Shown in pieces: positions 34,644 through 42,898 of a stretch of 64,000 nt of DNA. Position 1 is the stretch's first letter, and each line of letters starts with the position of its first letter. The position numbers and the translations under genes are program-made. The notes beneath the pieces are model-generated. The model had not been told where the DNA came from. It did not search any database and saw only the letters and a program-made list of their open reading frames with translations. Source of the DNA: Flavobacterium sp. CF108 (GTDB lineage Bacteria; Bacteroidota; Bacteroidia; Flavobacteriales; Flavobacteriaceae); NCBI RefSeq assembly GCF_900129795.1, contig NZ_FQWW01000001.1, forward strand, positions 310,001-374,000, written 5' to 3'.

Positions 34644-36851
34644 CTAACCAAAAATATTAAGATTATCATCTACAAGTCCTATATATTGCCTTTTAATAGC
34701 ACTAATGCTATAACTTTCTTTTGGTCTCCAGTTTGGATCCCAATTACTGCTGCTAAAACTGTAAACGTTTAAATCCTTCATGGCTTTAATGGCATTAGCA
34801 ATATGGTTATCAATGTTTTGAATAGACGCAACATTAGTACTAATACTTTGTCCTTTCCATGATGAATCCGTAATATTTTTAGCAGCTTCAAACGGAATAG
34901 GATAAAATACTACATCTCCTTTTTTTAATACACTATTGACTTTATCTACTTCCAGTTTAGCCGCTGTTGATGGGTTTCTTGAAAACATTGCACCTTCATT
35001 ATTAATTTGATTAAAGATCATTTGGGAGGGGCCAAAAGCGTAAATATCTCCTGCTGGTGTTATAAAAGGAACTACTTTTAAAAAGGAACTAAATGCAGTG
35101 TAATCATCAGGTAAAAAAGAACAACTGCCTGTCTCATGCCAAACCCTTGTAAACCCATCGACATGATCAGCTTTTTTAATTGTATCCTTAATAGATTTTT
35201 CACTAGATTTTTTACCAGATTCTTTATACAGCACTCCTAATCCTAACTCTGCACTACGCAAAAATTTAATATCATTCCATACTGTATAAATTTTCTGAGC
35301 ATCAGCACCTAAACGATTATATACAGTTTGTATAACATCATGATCATCAAATCTTTCTCTGACATATGCGGCTTGCGTACTGAATGTACGTGCTAGCTGT
35401 GCAAAATCAGCCATTTGAAAATCTTCATTTGAAATCCCAGTGGCCTCGAGCATATAATATGTTTTTGCTAAAGTAAGAAAATCCTGTATCATGCACTGCT
35501 TTTTAATGATCTCTCGTGTAGAGTTTAAATCGTCTATTTCATTTAAATAACCGGTAGCCATCCACGGAAACAAATCTGACCAGTTAGCAATCCAGACACC
35601 AAGCACGGTAAAATGATTATTACTTGCCGCTTGTGGCATTTCAGCAGCGCTGTTTTCCAATTGCTCAGTTTTTTCAAAAACAGTGTTAGACTGAATATCA
35701 ACTGCCAGCACATCTAAATCATTCATAGCAATTCCATGCTGAAGCTCCTGAACATTTTCATCGTTTACACGTTCTCTTGAGCGTCTTAAAAATTCATCCA
35801 ATGTTAAGTCTGGTTCTGTTTCTCTTGCTTTATCATAAGCAGCTGCTTTAGCAAATGCTTCCAAACTATCTAAATCTTTTATTTCATTTATTTTATCCGT
35901 AAGTTTTGGGTCTTTTTTAGGTGTTGCAAAAGCTGGTACTGTTGGAGGTGCTTTAACGTCTCCCAGTTTAGGTGCTTCTTTTAATAAATTGATTGAGCTA
36001 ATTTCACTAAAAGCTTTACCTTGTACTTCCTTATTCCATGTAGTAACTTGCTCCCTCACACACCCTCCTATATACCATGTTTCAGTCTCTACACTAACGC
36101 CTGATTCTCTGTTTGTATTACTTCCATCATAGGCCGCTTCTATCGTTATAGCCTTACCAAGCCCTGCGTATGTAAAATTACCTTTACTGCCATATTTCCA
36201 ACTGTTTTCTGTTGATTTATTATTCATAGTCAGAGAAACCGTTCCAATCCCTCCCCACACAGTTCCTATAACAATTCCATCTCCATTTTCTCTAAAAAAA
36301 CGCTGAACGGAACTTACCCATTCTCCAACCAGCTTAACAATTTCAGAAGCTTCATCCGCATCTTTTAGAATAGTTAAAAGATCAGCCGTTCCAATTGCTG
36401 CCATTACTCTATTGTACTTTTCCAGTGAATCTATTGCCTTATCCCTTGGTCCTTTCTTCAAAGAATTAATTAAATCCTCTACTTTTAATTCGTCAAAATT
36501 TATGAACTCAACACCAGATATCATTTGTACATTAAAATTAACCTTTACTTTCTTGGTAAGCTCAGCAATTGAATTGCCTGTATGTGCTGACAATCCTGAA
36601 TTAATCCTTGCCAATCCTGAAAGTCCGTATGAACCGGAAACTCCTGCAAAACCCTGGTTTAAAGAATCATTATAAACATACGAACTGACTCCCGTCATAC
36701 TTAGTTGTACATCTTTATCTGTAATCATACTTGTAATATTCCCTTTTATTACTGATGTTTGAAAACGTCCCGTAGCACCTCTTATAACACTTCCAATCCT
36801 CACCGCATAAAAAGGATTGTTTACGCCATTTTCACTTTTAGTATTTCCCAT
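34644..36851 (-). CDS. MACPF-type pore-forming protein (partner of aegerolysin)
   Basis: A 735-residue protein without a signal peptide. Residues about 1-300 fit a MACPF/CDC-like fold: two stretches of small residues (SGVSSYVYNDSLNQGFAGVS and later) around the positions of the transmembrane hairpins, and the sequence NGDGIVIGTVWGG (189-201), which matches the spacing of the MACPF signature (Y/W-G-T-H-F/Y, six residues, GG) with diverged first residues. Further on, ETETWYIGGC (256-264) resembles the late GG strand of the fold. Residues about 330-735 are a helical domain I do not recognise. The aegerolysin gene lies 24 bases upstream on the same strand. In fungi such pairs form bicomponent pores. 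The MACPF call rests on motif spacing and context. Confidence 0.72.
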   Translation of the reverse strand: MGNTKSENGVNNPFYAVRIGSVIRGATGRFQTSVIKGNITSMITDKDVQLSMTGVSSYVYNDSLNQGFAGVSGSYGLSGLARINSGLSAHTGNSIAELTKKVKVNFNVQMISGVEFINFDELKVEDLINSLKKGPRDKAIDSLEKYNRVMAAIGTADLLTILKDADEASEIVKLVGEWVSSVQRFFRENGDGIVIGTVWGGIGTVSLTMNNKSTENSWKYGSKGNFTYAGLGKAITIEAAYDGSNTNRESGVSVETETWYIGGCVREQVTTWNKEVQGKAFSEISSINLLKEAPKLGDVKAPPTVPAFATPKKDPKLTDKINEIKDLDSLEAFAKAAAYDKARETEPDLTLDEFLRRSRERVNDENVQELQHGIAMNDLDVLAVDIQSNTVFEKTEQLENSAAEMPQAASNNHFTVLGVWIANWSDLFPWMATGYLNEIDDLNSTREIIKKQCMIQDFLTLAKTYYMLEATGISNEDFQMADFAQLARTFSTQAAYVRERFDDHDVIQTVYNRLGADAQKIYTVWNDIKFLRSAELGLGVLYKESGKKSSEKSIKDTIKKADHVDGFTRVWHETGSCSFLPDDYTAFSSFLKVVPFITPAGDIYAFGPSQMIFNQINNEGAMFSRNPSTAAKLEVDKVNSVLKKGDVVFYPIPFEAAKNITDSSWKGQSISTNVASIQNIDNHIANAIKAMKDLNVYSFSSSNWDPNWRPKESYSISAIKRQYIGLVDDNLNIFG

Positions 36852-36875
36852 AATATTATTTTGTATTACGTTTAT

Positions 36876-37277
36876 TTATTGCTTGATTGCTATAATGGTA
36901 ACCTCTCCTATAGCTCCGGATCTTCTACCTCCTGTCATTGAGGTATAATAAATTTCCTTACTAGCATCTGGCCACCAATTAAAACTATTCCTTTTACTCC
37001 CCCATGGACAATTCCAATCAAATATACCCACTCTTACATCTCCGTGATACAGATCAATACTGCCTTTTGTACCTGTAGGAGAATCTTTTCTGCCAGATGA
37101 AAAAATCCAGACATTTTTACCAGACTTTATTGTTGTGCCATTTATTTGAGATGGTTTAATCTCTTCATCTTTACTAGCTGCTGTATGAAACTTACCCGGA
37201 TCTAATTTTGTATTTCTTACAGTTAAGGTCATATTTTCTGATACAATTTTAATTGCGATCCATTGTTCGTATGCCAT
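36876..37277 (-). CDS. Aegerolysin-family membrane-lipid-binding protein
   Basis: A 133-residue protein starting MAYEQWIAIKIV, with KDEEIKPSQINGTTI, then WIFSSGRKDSPTGTKGSIDL, then FDWNCPWGSKRNSFNW, and a C-terminal SGAIGEVTIIAI. These are the conserved positions of aegerolysins (AY-QW start, internal CGR-like SGR, D-CPWGSK block, SGA-G-V-T-I end) and the length is typical (about 135). The frame extends 17 codons upstream, but the family starts at MAYxQW. Aegerolysins bind specific membrane lipids such as sphingomyelin/cholesterol or ceramide phosphoethanolamine and recruit a MACPF partner, which is encoded directly downstream. Neither gene has a signal peptide. Confidence 0.88.
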   Translation of the reverse strand: MAYEQWIAIKIVSENMTLTVRNTKLDPGKFHTAASKDEEIKPSQINGTTIKSGKNVWIFSSGRKDSPTGTKGSIDLYHGDVRVGIFDWNCPWGSKRNSFNWWPDASKEIYYTSMTGGRRSGAIGEVTIIAIKQ

Positions 37278-37917
37278 AATATCTCTAAATTTTAGTTTCC
37301 TACTTCTTGGCCTTTCGGATATTGCCACGTTTTTTAGAGTGGGGTCTGCTCCACTGTATCAGATTATAATTTGAAATACTTTTTCTTAAAAAAGTAAAAA
37401 ATTAATATTAAATGTAATTAAAATTAAAAAAATCAACAATTAAATTGTCATAAATGAGTTTTTTTCGGGTATGACTAATCAATTTAGTGCTATAAGCACA
37501 TAAATTCCCAAAATGAATATCATCACTCACTTTGTTAATTGTTTAGAAATGGATAGTTAGTGTCTTTCAGATCAAAAAAAGGCAAAAAAAGCCTCTAATT
37601 AAAGAGGCTTTTTTTGTTTTTTATTTAATCGTTTATAAATTACATTATTTCTTAAATAGATATCCATGAAACTACATTTGAAAGTAAAAAGTATTCTACA
37701 TCAATAAAGCGCTTTCATGACAAAAAAAAGTCATTTTGCAACGTTTTTTCTTATAATTTTATATGAGTTTTTAATTTTAAATCAGATTTCTCGAAACTCT
37801 CTGCCGAATACAATCTAATTGAAAATATATGCTCCATTGTAAAAGCCTTTTTAGAGATTACAGCTGTCTCACAGAAAACAATTCACCCAATTAATTTAAC
37901 TTTCAATCAGAACAAAA
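37278..37917. other. Divergent intergenic region
   Basis: 640 bases between the aegerolysin gene (minus) and the carbonic anhydrase gene (plus). Near the left end AGTGG and CCACT around 37336-37353 can pair into a small hairpin in the aegerolysin leader. A strong stand-alone terminator lies at 37584-37615. No ORF of note; the remaining sequence is AT-rich. Confidence 0.5.
37584..37615. terminator. Orphan bidirectional terminator
   Basis: A perfect 13-bp stem AAAAAAAGCCTCT (37584-37596) / AGAGGCTTTTTTT (37603-37615) with a 6-nt loop, T-run in both directions. It sits between divergent genes, where no flanking gene needs it, so a small RNA or a lost gene is possible. Confidence 0.85.
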
Positions 37918-38643
37918 ATGAAAACAAAAATCCTTGCAATCTGCGGAAGCGCAGTATTATTAATACTTATTTCCTGTAATGGTTCAGGAAAAGACTGTCC
38001 GGAAACCCCGGTTTTAAGAGAACGAATTATAACTGCAAAAGAGCAAGCTGCATTAACACCAGATGCTGTTATTAAAAGTCTTAAAGAAGGCAACGAACTA
38101 TTTGTTTCTAACAATGTTACAGCCAGAGATCATTCTGCAATGGTAAGAAATGCTGTTCAGGGTCAATTTCCAAAAGCGGTAATTCTTTCCTGCCTTGACA
38201 GCAGAATACCTGTAGAAGATGTTTTTAACAAAGGCATCGGCGATCTTTTTGTAGGTCGTGTAGCGGGTAATTTTGCCAACACCGACTTATTGGGAAGTAT
38301 GGAATTTGGCTGTAAAATTATGGGGGCAAAAGTGGTTCTTGTTTTGGGACACGAATCGTGTGGTGCCATAACATCTGCTATCAATAATAATGTAACATTA
38401 GGTAATCTTCCTGCAATGCTTGCAAATATAAGACCTGCAGTAATAAATTCACAGGACTTTTCTGGAGACAAAACTTCAGCAAATAAAGATTTTGTGGCCT
38501 ATGTTTCAAAAAATAACGTACTCAATACTATAAAAGTCATTAGAGAAAAAAGTCCAGCCTTGAAAAAAATGGAAGATGAAGGTCAAATTAAAATAGTGGG
38601 AGCCTATTATAATATGCACACCGGCAGGGTAGATTTTTTATAA
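37918..38643 (+). CDS. Exported beta-class carbonic anhydrase (lipoprotein)
   Basis: A 241-residue protein: lipoprotein signal (SAVLLILISCNGSG, lipobox Cys) followed by a beta-carbonic anhydrase domain. The zinc ligands are in ILSCLDSR (Cys and the Asp/Arg pair) and LGHESCGA (His and Cys), with VGRVAGNFAN between them, all typical. It interconverts CO2 and bicarbonate outside the cytoplasm; beta-type enzymes with lipoprotein signals are known from Bacteroidota. Transcription is monocistronic: a divergent gene lies upstream and a MITE-like repeat follows the stop. Confidence 0.93.
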   Translation: MKTKILAICGSAVLLILISCNGSGKDCPETPVLRERIITAKEQAALTPDAVIKSLKEGNELFVSNNVTARDHSAMVRNAVQGQFPKAVILSCLDSRIPVEDVFNKGIGDLFVGRVAGNFANTDLLGSMEFGCKIMGAKVVLVLGHESCGAITSAINNNVTLGNLPAMLANIRPAVINSQDFSGDKTSANKDFVAYVSKNNVLNTIKVIREKSPALKKMEDEGQIKIVGAYYNMHTGRVDFL

Positions 38644-38684
38644 AGGAAATCATTGATGTCCAAAATCTTTGATATTATAAACAA

Positions 38685-38952
38685 AGAGACTGTCTCAAAA
38701 GTCGAGACAGCCCCTTTGTTATTTTACATGTTTCCTTGTTCTGTAGGAACATTTCATTGGTAGAAAATTATATTGTTATAATGGTTTACGTTCCGTAGGA
38801 ACGCAAATGTAGCCGATCTTTATTTTTTTTCTACCTACGAAACATTCCTATGGAATGATAAGTCGGATATCAAAAAGTGACCAATTAAGTCAATAAAAAC
38901 AAACAAAACAATTTATAGTTAAAGAGCTGTCTCGATTTTTGAGACAGCCTCT
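38685..38952. repeat. MITE-like palindromic element, copy 2 (short form, complete ends)
   Basis: The left end GAGACTGTCTCAAAAGTCGA, then GACAGCC, and the right end (38925-38952) are inverted copies of each other and each also folds as its own GAGACAG/CTGTCTC hairpin. Inside are GTTCTGTAGGAAC, CGTTCCGTAGGAACG and CATTCCTATGGAATG palindromes. Compared with copies 1 and 3 it lacks the about 40-base segment between the two GTTCC-type palindromes. It fills the space between the convergent carbonic anhydrase and luciferase-like genes. Confidence 0.88.
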
Positions 38953-38974
38953 TCAATATTTGTTTAAAAAAAAA

Positions 38975-39997
38975 TTAACGCCAGCCTAGTTCTGGAGCAA
39001 TATATTTTAGAATAGAAGATAATATATGTACATTATAGTCAACGCCCAAAGTATTTGGTATCGTTAGCAGCACTGTATCTGCTTCCTGAATAGCTTCATC
39101 CTGAGCAAGCTCTGCGATGAGTTTTTCCGGCTCGGCAGCATAACTTTTTCCGAAAATTGCACGTTTGTCACTTTCTATATAACCAAAACTATCCGCTGCT
39201 TTTCCCTGATTCCCAAAGTAAATTTTATCCTGATCATTGACCAGCGCAAAAATGGAACGGCTTACCGAAACTCTTGGTTCGCGATCATGTCCTGCTTTTT
39301 TCCAGGCTTCTTTATATATCCTGATTTGTTCTGCTTGCTGGATATGGAAAGGTTTCCCGTTTTCGTCAAATTTCAGCGTTGAACTTTGAAGGTGCATTCC
39401 GTTTTCTGCCGCCCAAATAGCAGTAGCATTCGAGGCAGCTCCCCACCAAATTCGATCGCGTAATCCTTCAGAATGCGGTTCCAGACGCAATAATCCCGGC
39501 GGATTTGGAAACATCGGATATGGATTTGGCTCAGCAAATCCTACACCGTCTAACCTCTCTAAAAATTCCAACGCTTTTTTGCGTCCCATATCAGCATCTG
39601 TTTCCCCTTCTAAAGGTTCATAACCAAAAGAGCGCCAGCCGTCAATAACTTGTTCCGGCGATCCCCTGCTGATTCCTAATTGTAAACGTCCTTCTGAAAT
39701 TAAGTCTGCGGCACCGGCATCTTCAACCATATACAAAGGGTTTTCATATCGCATATCGATAACACCTGTGCCTATCTCTATTTTACTTGTTTTGGCACCA
39801 ATGGCCGAAAGCAAAGGAAAAGGAGATGCGAGCTGTTGTGCGAAATGATGTACTCGAAAATAAGCTCCATCTATGCCTATTTCTTCTGCAGCAACGGCTA
39901 AATCAATAGATTGAAGAAGTGTATCGCTTGCTGTACGTGCTTTATATGATGGATGATTGGCCCAATGCCCAAACGATAAAAATCCTATTTTTTTCAT
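38975..39997 (-). CDS. LLM-class (luciferase-like) flavin-dependent oxidoreductase
   Basis: A 340-residue TIM-barrel flavoprotein: start MKKIGFLSFGHW, then DGAYFRVHHFAQQLASPFPL, IEIGTGVIDMRYENPLYMVE, and LQLGISRGSPEQVIDG, all matching the bacterial-luciferase-like monooxygenase family. The frame starts 9 bases upstream at 40006, but MKKIGF is the family start. It uses reduced FMN and oxygen; substrate unknown. The next gene upstream on the same strand (40099-40713) is an FMN-binding split-barrel protein with 100 bases between them, so a flavin-linked pair is possible. Confidence 0.9.
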   Translation of the reverse strand: MKKIGFLSFGHWANHPSYKARTASDTLLQSIDLAVAAEEIGIDGAYFRVHHFAQQLASPFPLLSAIGAKTSKIEIGTGVIDMRYENPLYMVEDAGAADLISEGRLQLGISRGSPEQVIDGWRSFGYEPLEGETDADMGRKKALEFLERLDGVGFAEPNPYPMFPNPPGLLRLEPHSEGLRDRIWWGAASNATAIWAAENGMHLQSSTLKFDENGKPFHIQQAEQIRIYKEAWKKAGHDREPRVSVSRSIFALVNDQDKIYFGNQGKAADSFGYIESDKRAIFGKSYAAEPEKLIAELAQDEAIQEADTVLLTIPNTLGVDYNVHILSSILKYIAPELGWR

Positions 39998-40098
39998 AGA
40001 TAGCATTGTTATTATTTATAATTCCAAATATACGCATCATTTATAATCTTTGCATTAGAAAGACTTTATCATTTACTGCAGTTTTTTATAATTAAGCT

Positions 40099-40713
40099 TT
40101 ATTTTTTGGATAATTCCAATTCAAGTTCTTTTACCCTATTTTCCAAATCAGAAATATATTTTTTCTGCGGTAATAATGCCTGTTCAATTTCTTCAGTTGT
40201 ATAACGCGGGGTAATATGCTGCGGACAGTTCCAGTCGTAAGCCTGAATTTCAAAAATCATCATTCGCTCCGGGCGGAACTTATAATCTGCTGGTTTTATA
40301 AGGTCATATAACGCTGCGTTCTCTTCTAAGTCAACAATTTTCGCATTTGCATAAAGTTTTAATCGCGCTCTTTGCGGATACGAAACCATAATTAAAGCTA
40401 CTTTTTCATTCTTAGAAATATTACCTGTAGAAATATATTGTCGGTTACCAGAAAAATCAACAATTCCAATTGTTTTATTATCGATTACTTTAATAAATCC
40501 GGCTGGTCCGCCGCGGTGCTGAATGTATGGATATTCATTTTCTCCAAAACTGGCCATATAAAAACTATCTCTGTCACCTATAAAGTTAACTTCGTTTTCT
40601 GTCAATCCGTCAACAACCGACATTTTTTCCATACGGTCATAAGCACTTCTGCTTCCCGCTTCTTCCTGCATTTTTTTAATAGTATCTGTAAAAGCTAATT
40701 GTCCGTAATTCAT
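40099..40713 (-). CDS. Pyridoxamine 5'-phosphate oxidase-like FMN-binding protein
   Basis: A 204-residue split-barrel flavoprotein: FIGDRDSFYMASFGENEYPY, followed by IQHRGGPAGFIKVIDNKTIG, YISTGNISKNEKVALIMVSY and the C-terminal PQHITPRYT. This matches the large PNPOx-like group whose members bind FMN, F420 or heme and are mostly uncharacterised; it is not PdxH itself (different length and motif). A C-terminal coiled-coil-like tail (ISDLENRVKELELELSK) may mediate dimerisation. It precedes the luciferase-like monooxygenase gene on the same strand. Confidence 0.88.
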   Translation of the reverse strand: MNYGQLAFTDTIKKMQEEAGSRSAYDRMEKMSVVDGLTENEVNFIGDRDSFYMASFGENEYPYIQHRGGPAGFIKVIDNKTIGIVDFSGNRQYISTGNISKNEKVALIMVSYPQRARLKLYANAKIVDLEENAALYDLIKPADYKFRPERMMIFEIQAYDWNCPQHITPRYTTEEIEQALLPQKKYISDLENRVKELELELSKK

Positions 40714-40915
40714 AATAGAAAATTTAAATTGTTCTTAATCTTTTCTGTAGTTAATTACAAAGTTCTACTATTAGATAGTAATATGAAATGGATAATTTTT
40801 ACATTATGATGGATAATTATTATAGATGCAGAAAATAAAAAGGTTCGCTATTGCCAGCTAACCAAATCATCTTTTTTACTTCATTCAAAACCGATTATTA
40901 AATTGAAAAAAACTT

Positions 40916-40945
40916 TTTGTAGTCTTATAAAAATCAATACATTTG
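40916..40945 (+). promoter_or_regulatory. Promoter of the Ile-leader/ilvN transcript
   Basis: TTTG (40916-40919), an 18-bp spacer and TACATTTG (40938-40945) match the Bacteroidota -33/-7 consensus. Transcription would begin about 5-8 bases later, 15-20 bases before the first leader-peptide ATG. Confidence 0.75.
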
Positions 40946-40965
40946 TCGCTCATCCATAACAGAAA

Positions 40966-41019
40966 ATGAAAAACTTAATTAACATCACTATTATTAGCAG
41001 CATTATTATCATTCGATAA
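40966..41019 (+). CDS. Ile-rich leader peptide 1 (ilv attenuator)
   Basis: A 17-residue frame MKNLINITIISSIIIIR followed by TAA. Eight of 17 residues are Ile, four of them consecutive, as expected of an attenuation leader that senses charged tRNA-Ile. It lies directly after a consensus promoter and 41 bases before a terminator hairpin. Ribosome stalling on the Ile run would free 41026-41033 (GGGATGTT) to pair with AACCTCCC in the terminator. Confidence 0.85.
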   Translation: MKNLINITIISSIIIIR

Positions 41020-41060
41020 TGATCAGGGATGTTATATAAATAAGTACACAGATACGATTT

Positions 41061-41090
41061 AAAACCTCCCAATTAGGGAGGTTTTTTTAT
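41061..41090 (+). terminator. Attenuator terminator 1
   Basis: A perfect 10-bp stem AAAACCTCCC (41061-41070) / GGGAGGTTTT (41076-41085) with AATTA loop and T-run. The left arm can alternatively pair with GGGATGTT at 41026-41033 (7 of 8 bases), an antiterminator that would form when the ribosome stalls in leader 1. Confidence 0.85.
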
Positions 41091-41101
41091 TTAAAATATA
41101 C

Positions 41102-41158
41102 ATGAAAAATTCAATACAAATTATTATTAGCGCAATTATCATTATTCGTCTACCGTGA
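41102..41158 (+). CDS. Ile-rich leader peptide 2 (second ilv attenuator)
   Basis: An 18-residue frame MKNSIQIIISAIIIIRLP followed by TGA, with eight Ile including a run of four. It begins 12 bases after the T-run of attenuator terminator 1 and lacks a visible promoter of its own, so it would be reached only by read-through. Similarity to leader 1 (MKN start, IIS, IIIIR) suggests that the two arose by duplication. Confidence 0.82.
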   Translation: MKNSIQIIISAIIIIRLP

Positions 41159-41182
41159 CGAGGCAGGATTCTATTGCATAAT

Positions 41183-41219
41183 AAAAGCCTTTCTCTGTCA
41201 AACGAGAAAGGCTTTTTTA
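41183..41219 (+). terminator. Attenuator terminator 2
   Basis: A perfect 13-bp stem AAAAGCCTTTCTC (41183-41195) / GAGAAAGGCTTTT (41204-41216) with an 8-nt loop and T-run, 24 bases after leader peptide 2 and 55 bases before ilvN. An antiterminator partner is less clear; AGGC at 41161-41164 could pair with GCCT. Confidence 0.85.
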
Positions 41220-41273
41220 TTTCTAAAAAACGCTATTTACAAATAATTCAAATCATTAATTACAGCTTTCAAA

Positions 41274-41771
41274 ATGAAACAAGAATATACTTTAACCGCC
41301 TATACAGAAGATCAAATGGGATTACTCAATAAAATAACCGTTATACTTTCCCGACGAAAAATTAGCTTGGAAAGCCTCAATATTTCTACTTGCGAAATCG
41401 ACAAAATGTACCGATGCACTCTCGTTATCAATGATACTTTTGAAATCGTTAGAAACATAGCACTTCAAATCGAAAAAATTATCGAGGTTTATAAATGTTA
41501 CTTCAGCACAAACGACGAAATCGTATGGAAACAAATGGCATTATTTAAAGTAATGACTTCGAGCATCATGAACGAGGAAATGAATCATTTATTTAGAAAA
41601 TATAACACCCAATTTATAACTATCGAAAAAGATTTTACGGTTTTTGAAGCAACTGGACATGAAAACGAAATCAATAATCTGGCCGCCGAATTAAAGCACT
41701 TTGAATTAATCGAATTTATAAAAAGTGGTAGAATTGCTGTTACTTTAAATAGTGAAGCTTTTGAGATATAA
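41274..41771 (+). CDS. ilvN: Acetolactate synthase small (regulatory) subunit
   Basis: A 165-residue protein with an N-terminal ACT domain (LTAYTEDQMGLLNKITVILS followed by RRKISLESLNIS, then VYKCYFSTNDEIVWKQMALF) and the C-terminal ALS_ss domain (FITIEKDFTVFEATGHENEI). It binds branched-chain amino acids and gives feedback control to the catalytic subunit IlvB, which makes acetolactate for Val/Leu/Ile synthesis. No ilvB, ilvC or ilvD is next to it; the following gene is convergent with no gap. This isolation is unusual, because in this phylum ilvN normally sits in a large ilv/leu operon. Two Ile-rich leader peptides with attenuators control it. Confidence 0.92.
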   Translation: MKQEYTLTAYTEDQMGLLNKITVILSRRKISLESLNISTCEIDKMYRCTLVINDTFEIVRNIALQIEKIIEVYKCYFSTNDEIVWKQMALFKVMTSSIMNEEMNHLFRKYNTQFITIEKDFTVFEATGHENEINNLAAELKHFELIEFIKSGRIAVTLNSEAFEI

Positions 41772-42830
41772 TTATTTTAATTCCATTTGAAGTGTTTCAC
41801 CATTCATCTTTCCATTTAAAATCAACCGATTATTTGATCGTATCAATTTACCTTTAAAATTATCTAATTTGTGCGAAGGATATCGCCAGCGAATAGTAAT
41901 TGAATCGTTTTTTTCGTTTAGAAAGTATGTTCCAATATATCTGTATCTCCAATCATTAAAGTCAAAAGCTATTTCATCGTCGAGATCCATATAAACTGTT
42001 GTCAGTATGCTGTCTTTAGGGCTCTTTGCTTTTAGGGCAATGTTATCTATTTTTAAATTCTGAACCTGATATTTTCCGGTTAATTGCGGATGTTTATTTG
42101 GATAATCATAAATGAAATAGAAAAATATGGGCCAGACAAATAGAGATATTCGGTATATATTTTTATAATGATTGGATATATTTAAACTTTTAGTGCCTTC
42201 TAAAGGTTTAAATATAAAATTGATTAATTTTTTTGAATCCTGAGATAAAAAGTAAAACACGCCCAGCAATAATATTATACCATGCATCAACGGACCTGCC
42301 GGCATTTGATAAAAAATATCCAGACAGTTTATGAAAACTAACATAGGTACTAACAGAATCAATCCGAAAAGTCTTGTTCTTGAAAAGAGTAAAAGTACTG
42401 CACTTAAGATTTGTAATAAGGCAATGAAAACAGTAAAAGGATAGGAATATTTGAAAAATGACCATAGTAGGGTTTCACCCGATAAACTACTAAATGGCGT
42501 ATCTAATATACCTAGCGGCACTATCATTTGAAGTCCTTCAATTTTATGAAAACCAAACATAATCATATCTAACGAAAAGGCGTAAATAATGCGATGTTCA
42601 AGTCTTGTTTTTAATTCGATGCCATTTATAGATTTTTGCTTTTCCATAGAATGCCACACAAAAGGCAAAATCAAAGATGCAATTAAAAAAAGAATCGTAG
42701 CGGTAATTAAAAAAGGCGGCGGAATCCAGGGAGAAAAATACTTAATAGATAATCGTAAAAAGATTGCACCGACAACTAAGCCAAAGCATAAACCTAACCA
42801 AATTTTGTTTTTTAAAGATGTTGAATACAT
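41772..42830 (-). CDS. DoxX-like multi-pass membrane protein
   Basis: A 352-residue protein with about seven hydrophobic helices in the first 230 residues (for example IWLGLCFGLVVGAIFLRL, FLITATILFLIASLILPFVW, FGLILLVPMLVFINCLDIFY) and a soluble C-terminal beta-rich domain (about 235-352, DSILTTVYMDLDDEIAFDFN). The central region (MFGFHKIEGLQ, FTVFIALLQILSAVLLLFSR) is like DoxX/DoxD-related membrane proteins. It is convergent with ilvN, sharing the junction with no spacer. The AraC-type membrane regulator gene lies 68 bases upstream on the same strand and may control it. Function unknown. Confidence 0.65.
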   Translation of the reverse strand: MYSTSLKNKIWLGLCFGLVVGAIFLRLSIKYFSPWIPPPFLITATILFLIASLILPFVWHSMEKQKSINGIELKTRLEHRIIYAFSLDMIMFGFHKIEGLQMIVPLGILDTPFSSLSGETLLWSFFKYSYPFTVFIALLQILSAVLLLFSRTRLFGLILLVPMLVFINCLDIFYQMPAGPLMHGIILLLGVFYFLSQDSKKLINFIFKPLEGTKSLNISNHYKNIYRISLFVWPIFFYFIYDYPNKHPQLTGKYQVQNLKIDNIALKAKSPKDSILTTVYMDLDDEIAFDFNDWRYRYIGTYFLNEKNDSITIRWRYPSHKLDNFKGKLIRSNNRLILNGKMNGETLQMELK

Positions 42831-42898
42831 AATGTTGCTGTTTAAATTCTCAGCAAAAAAACATTTTATCAGAACTTAAGTCGTCCTGATGTACCCAT

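Noticed and set aside
42589..42879. 96-codon plus-strand ORF inside the DoxX-like membrane gene
   Set aside because: Antisense shadow of a clear multi-TM protein with basic low-complexity translation.
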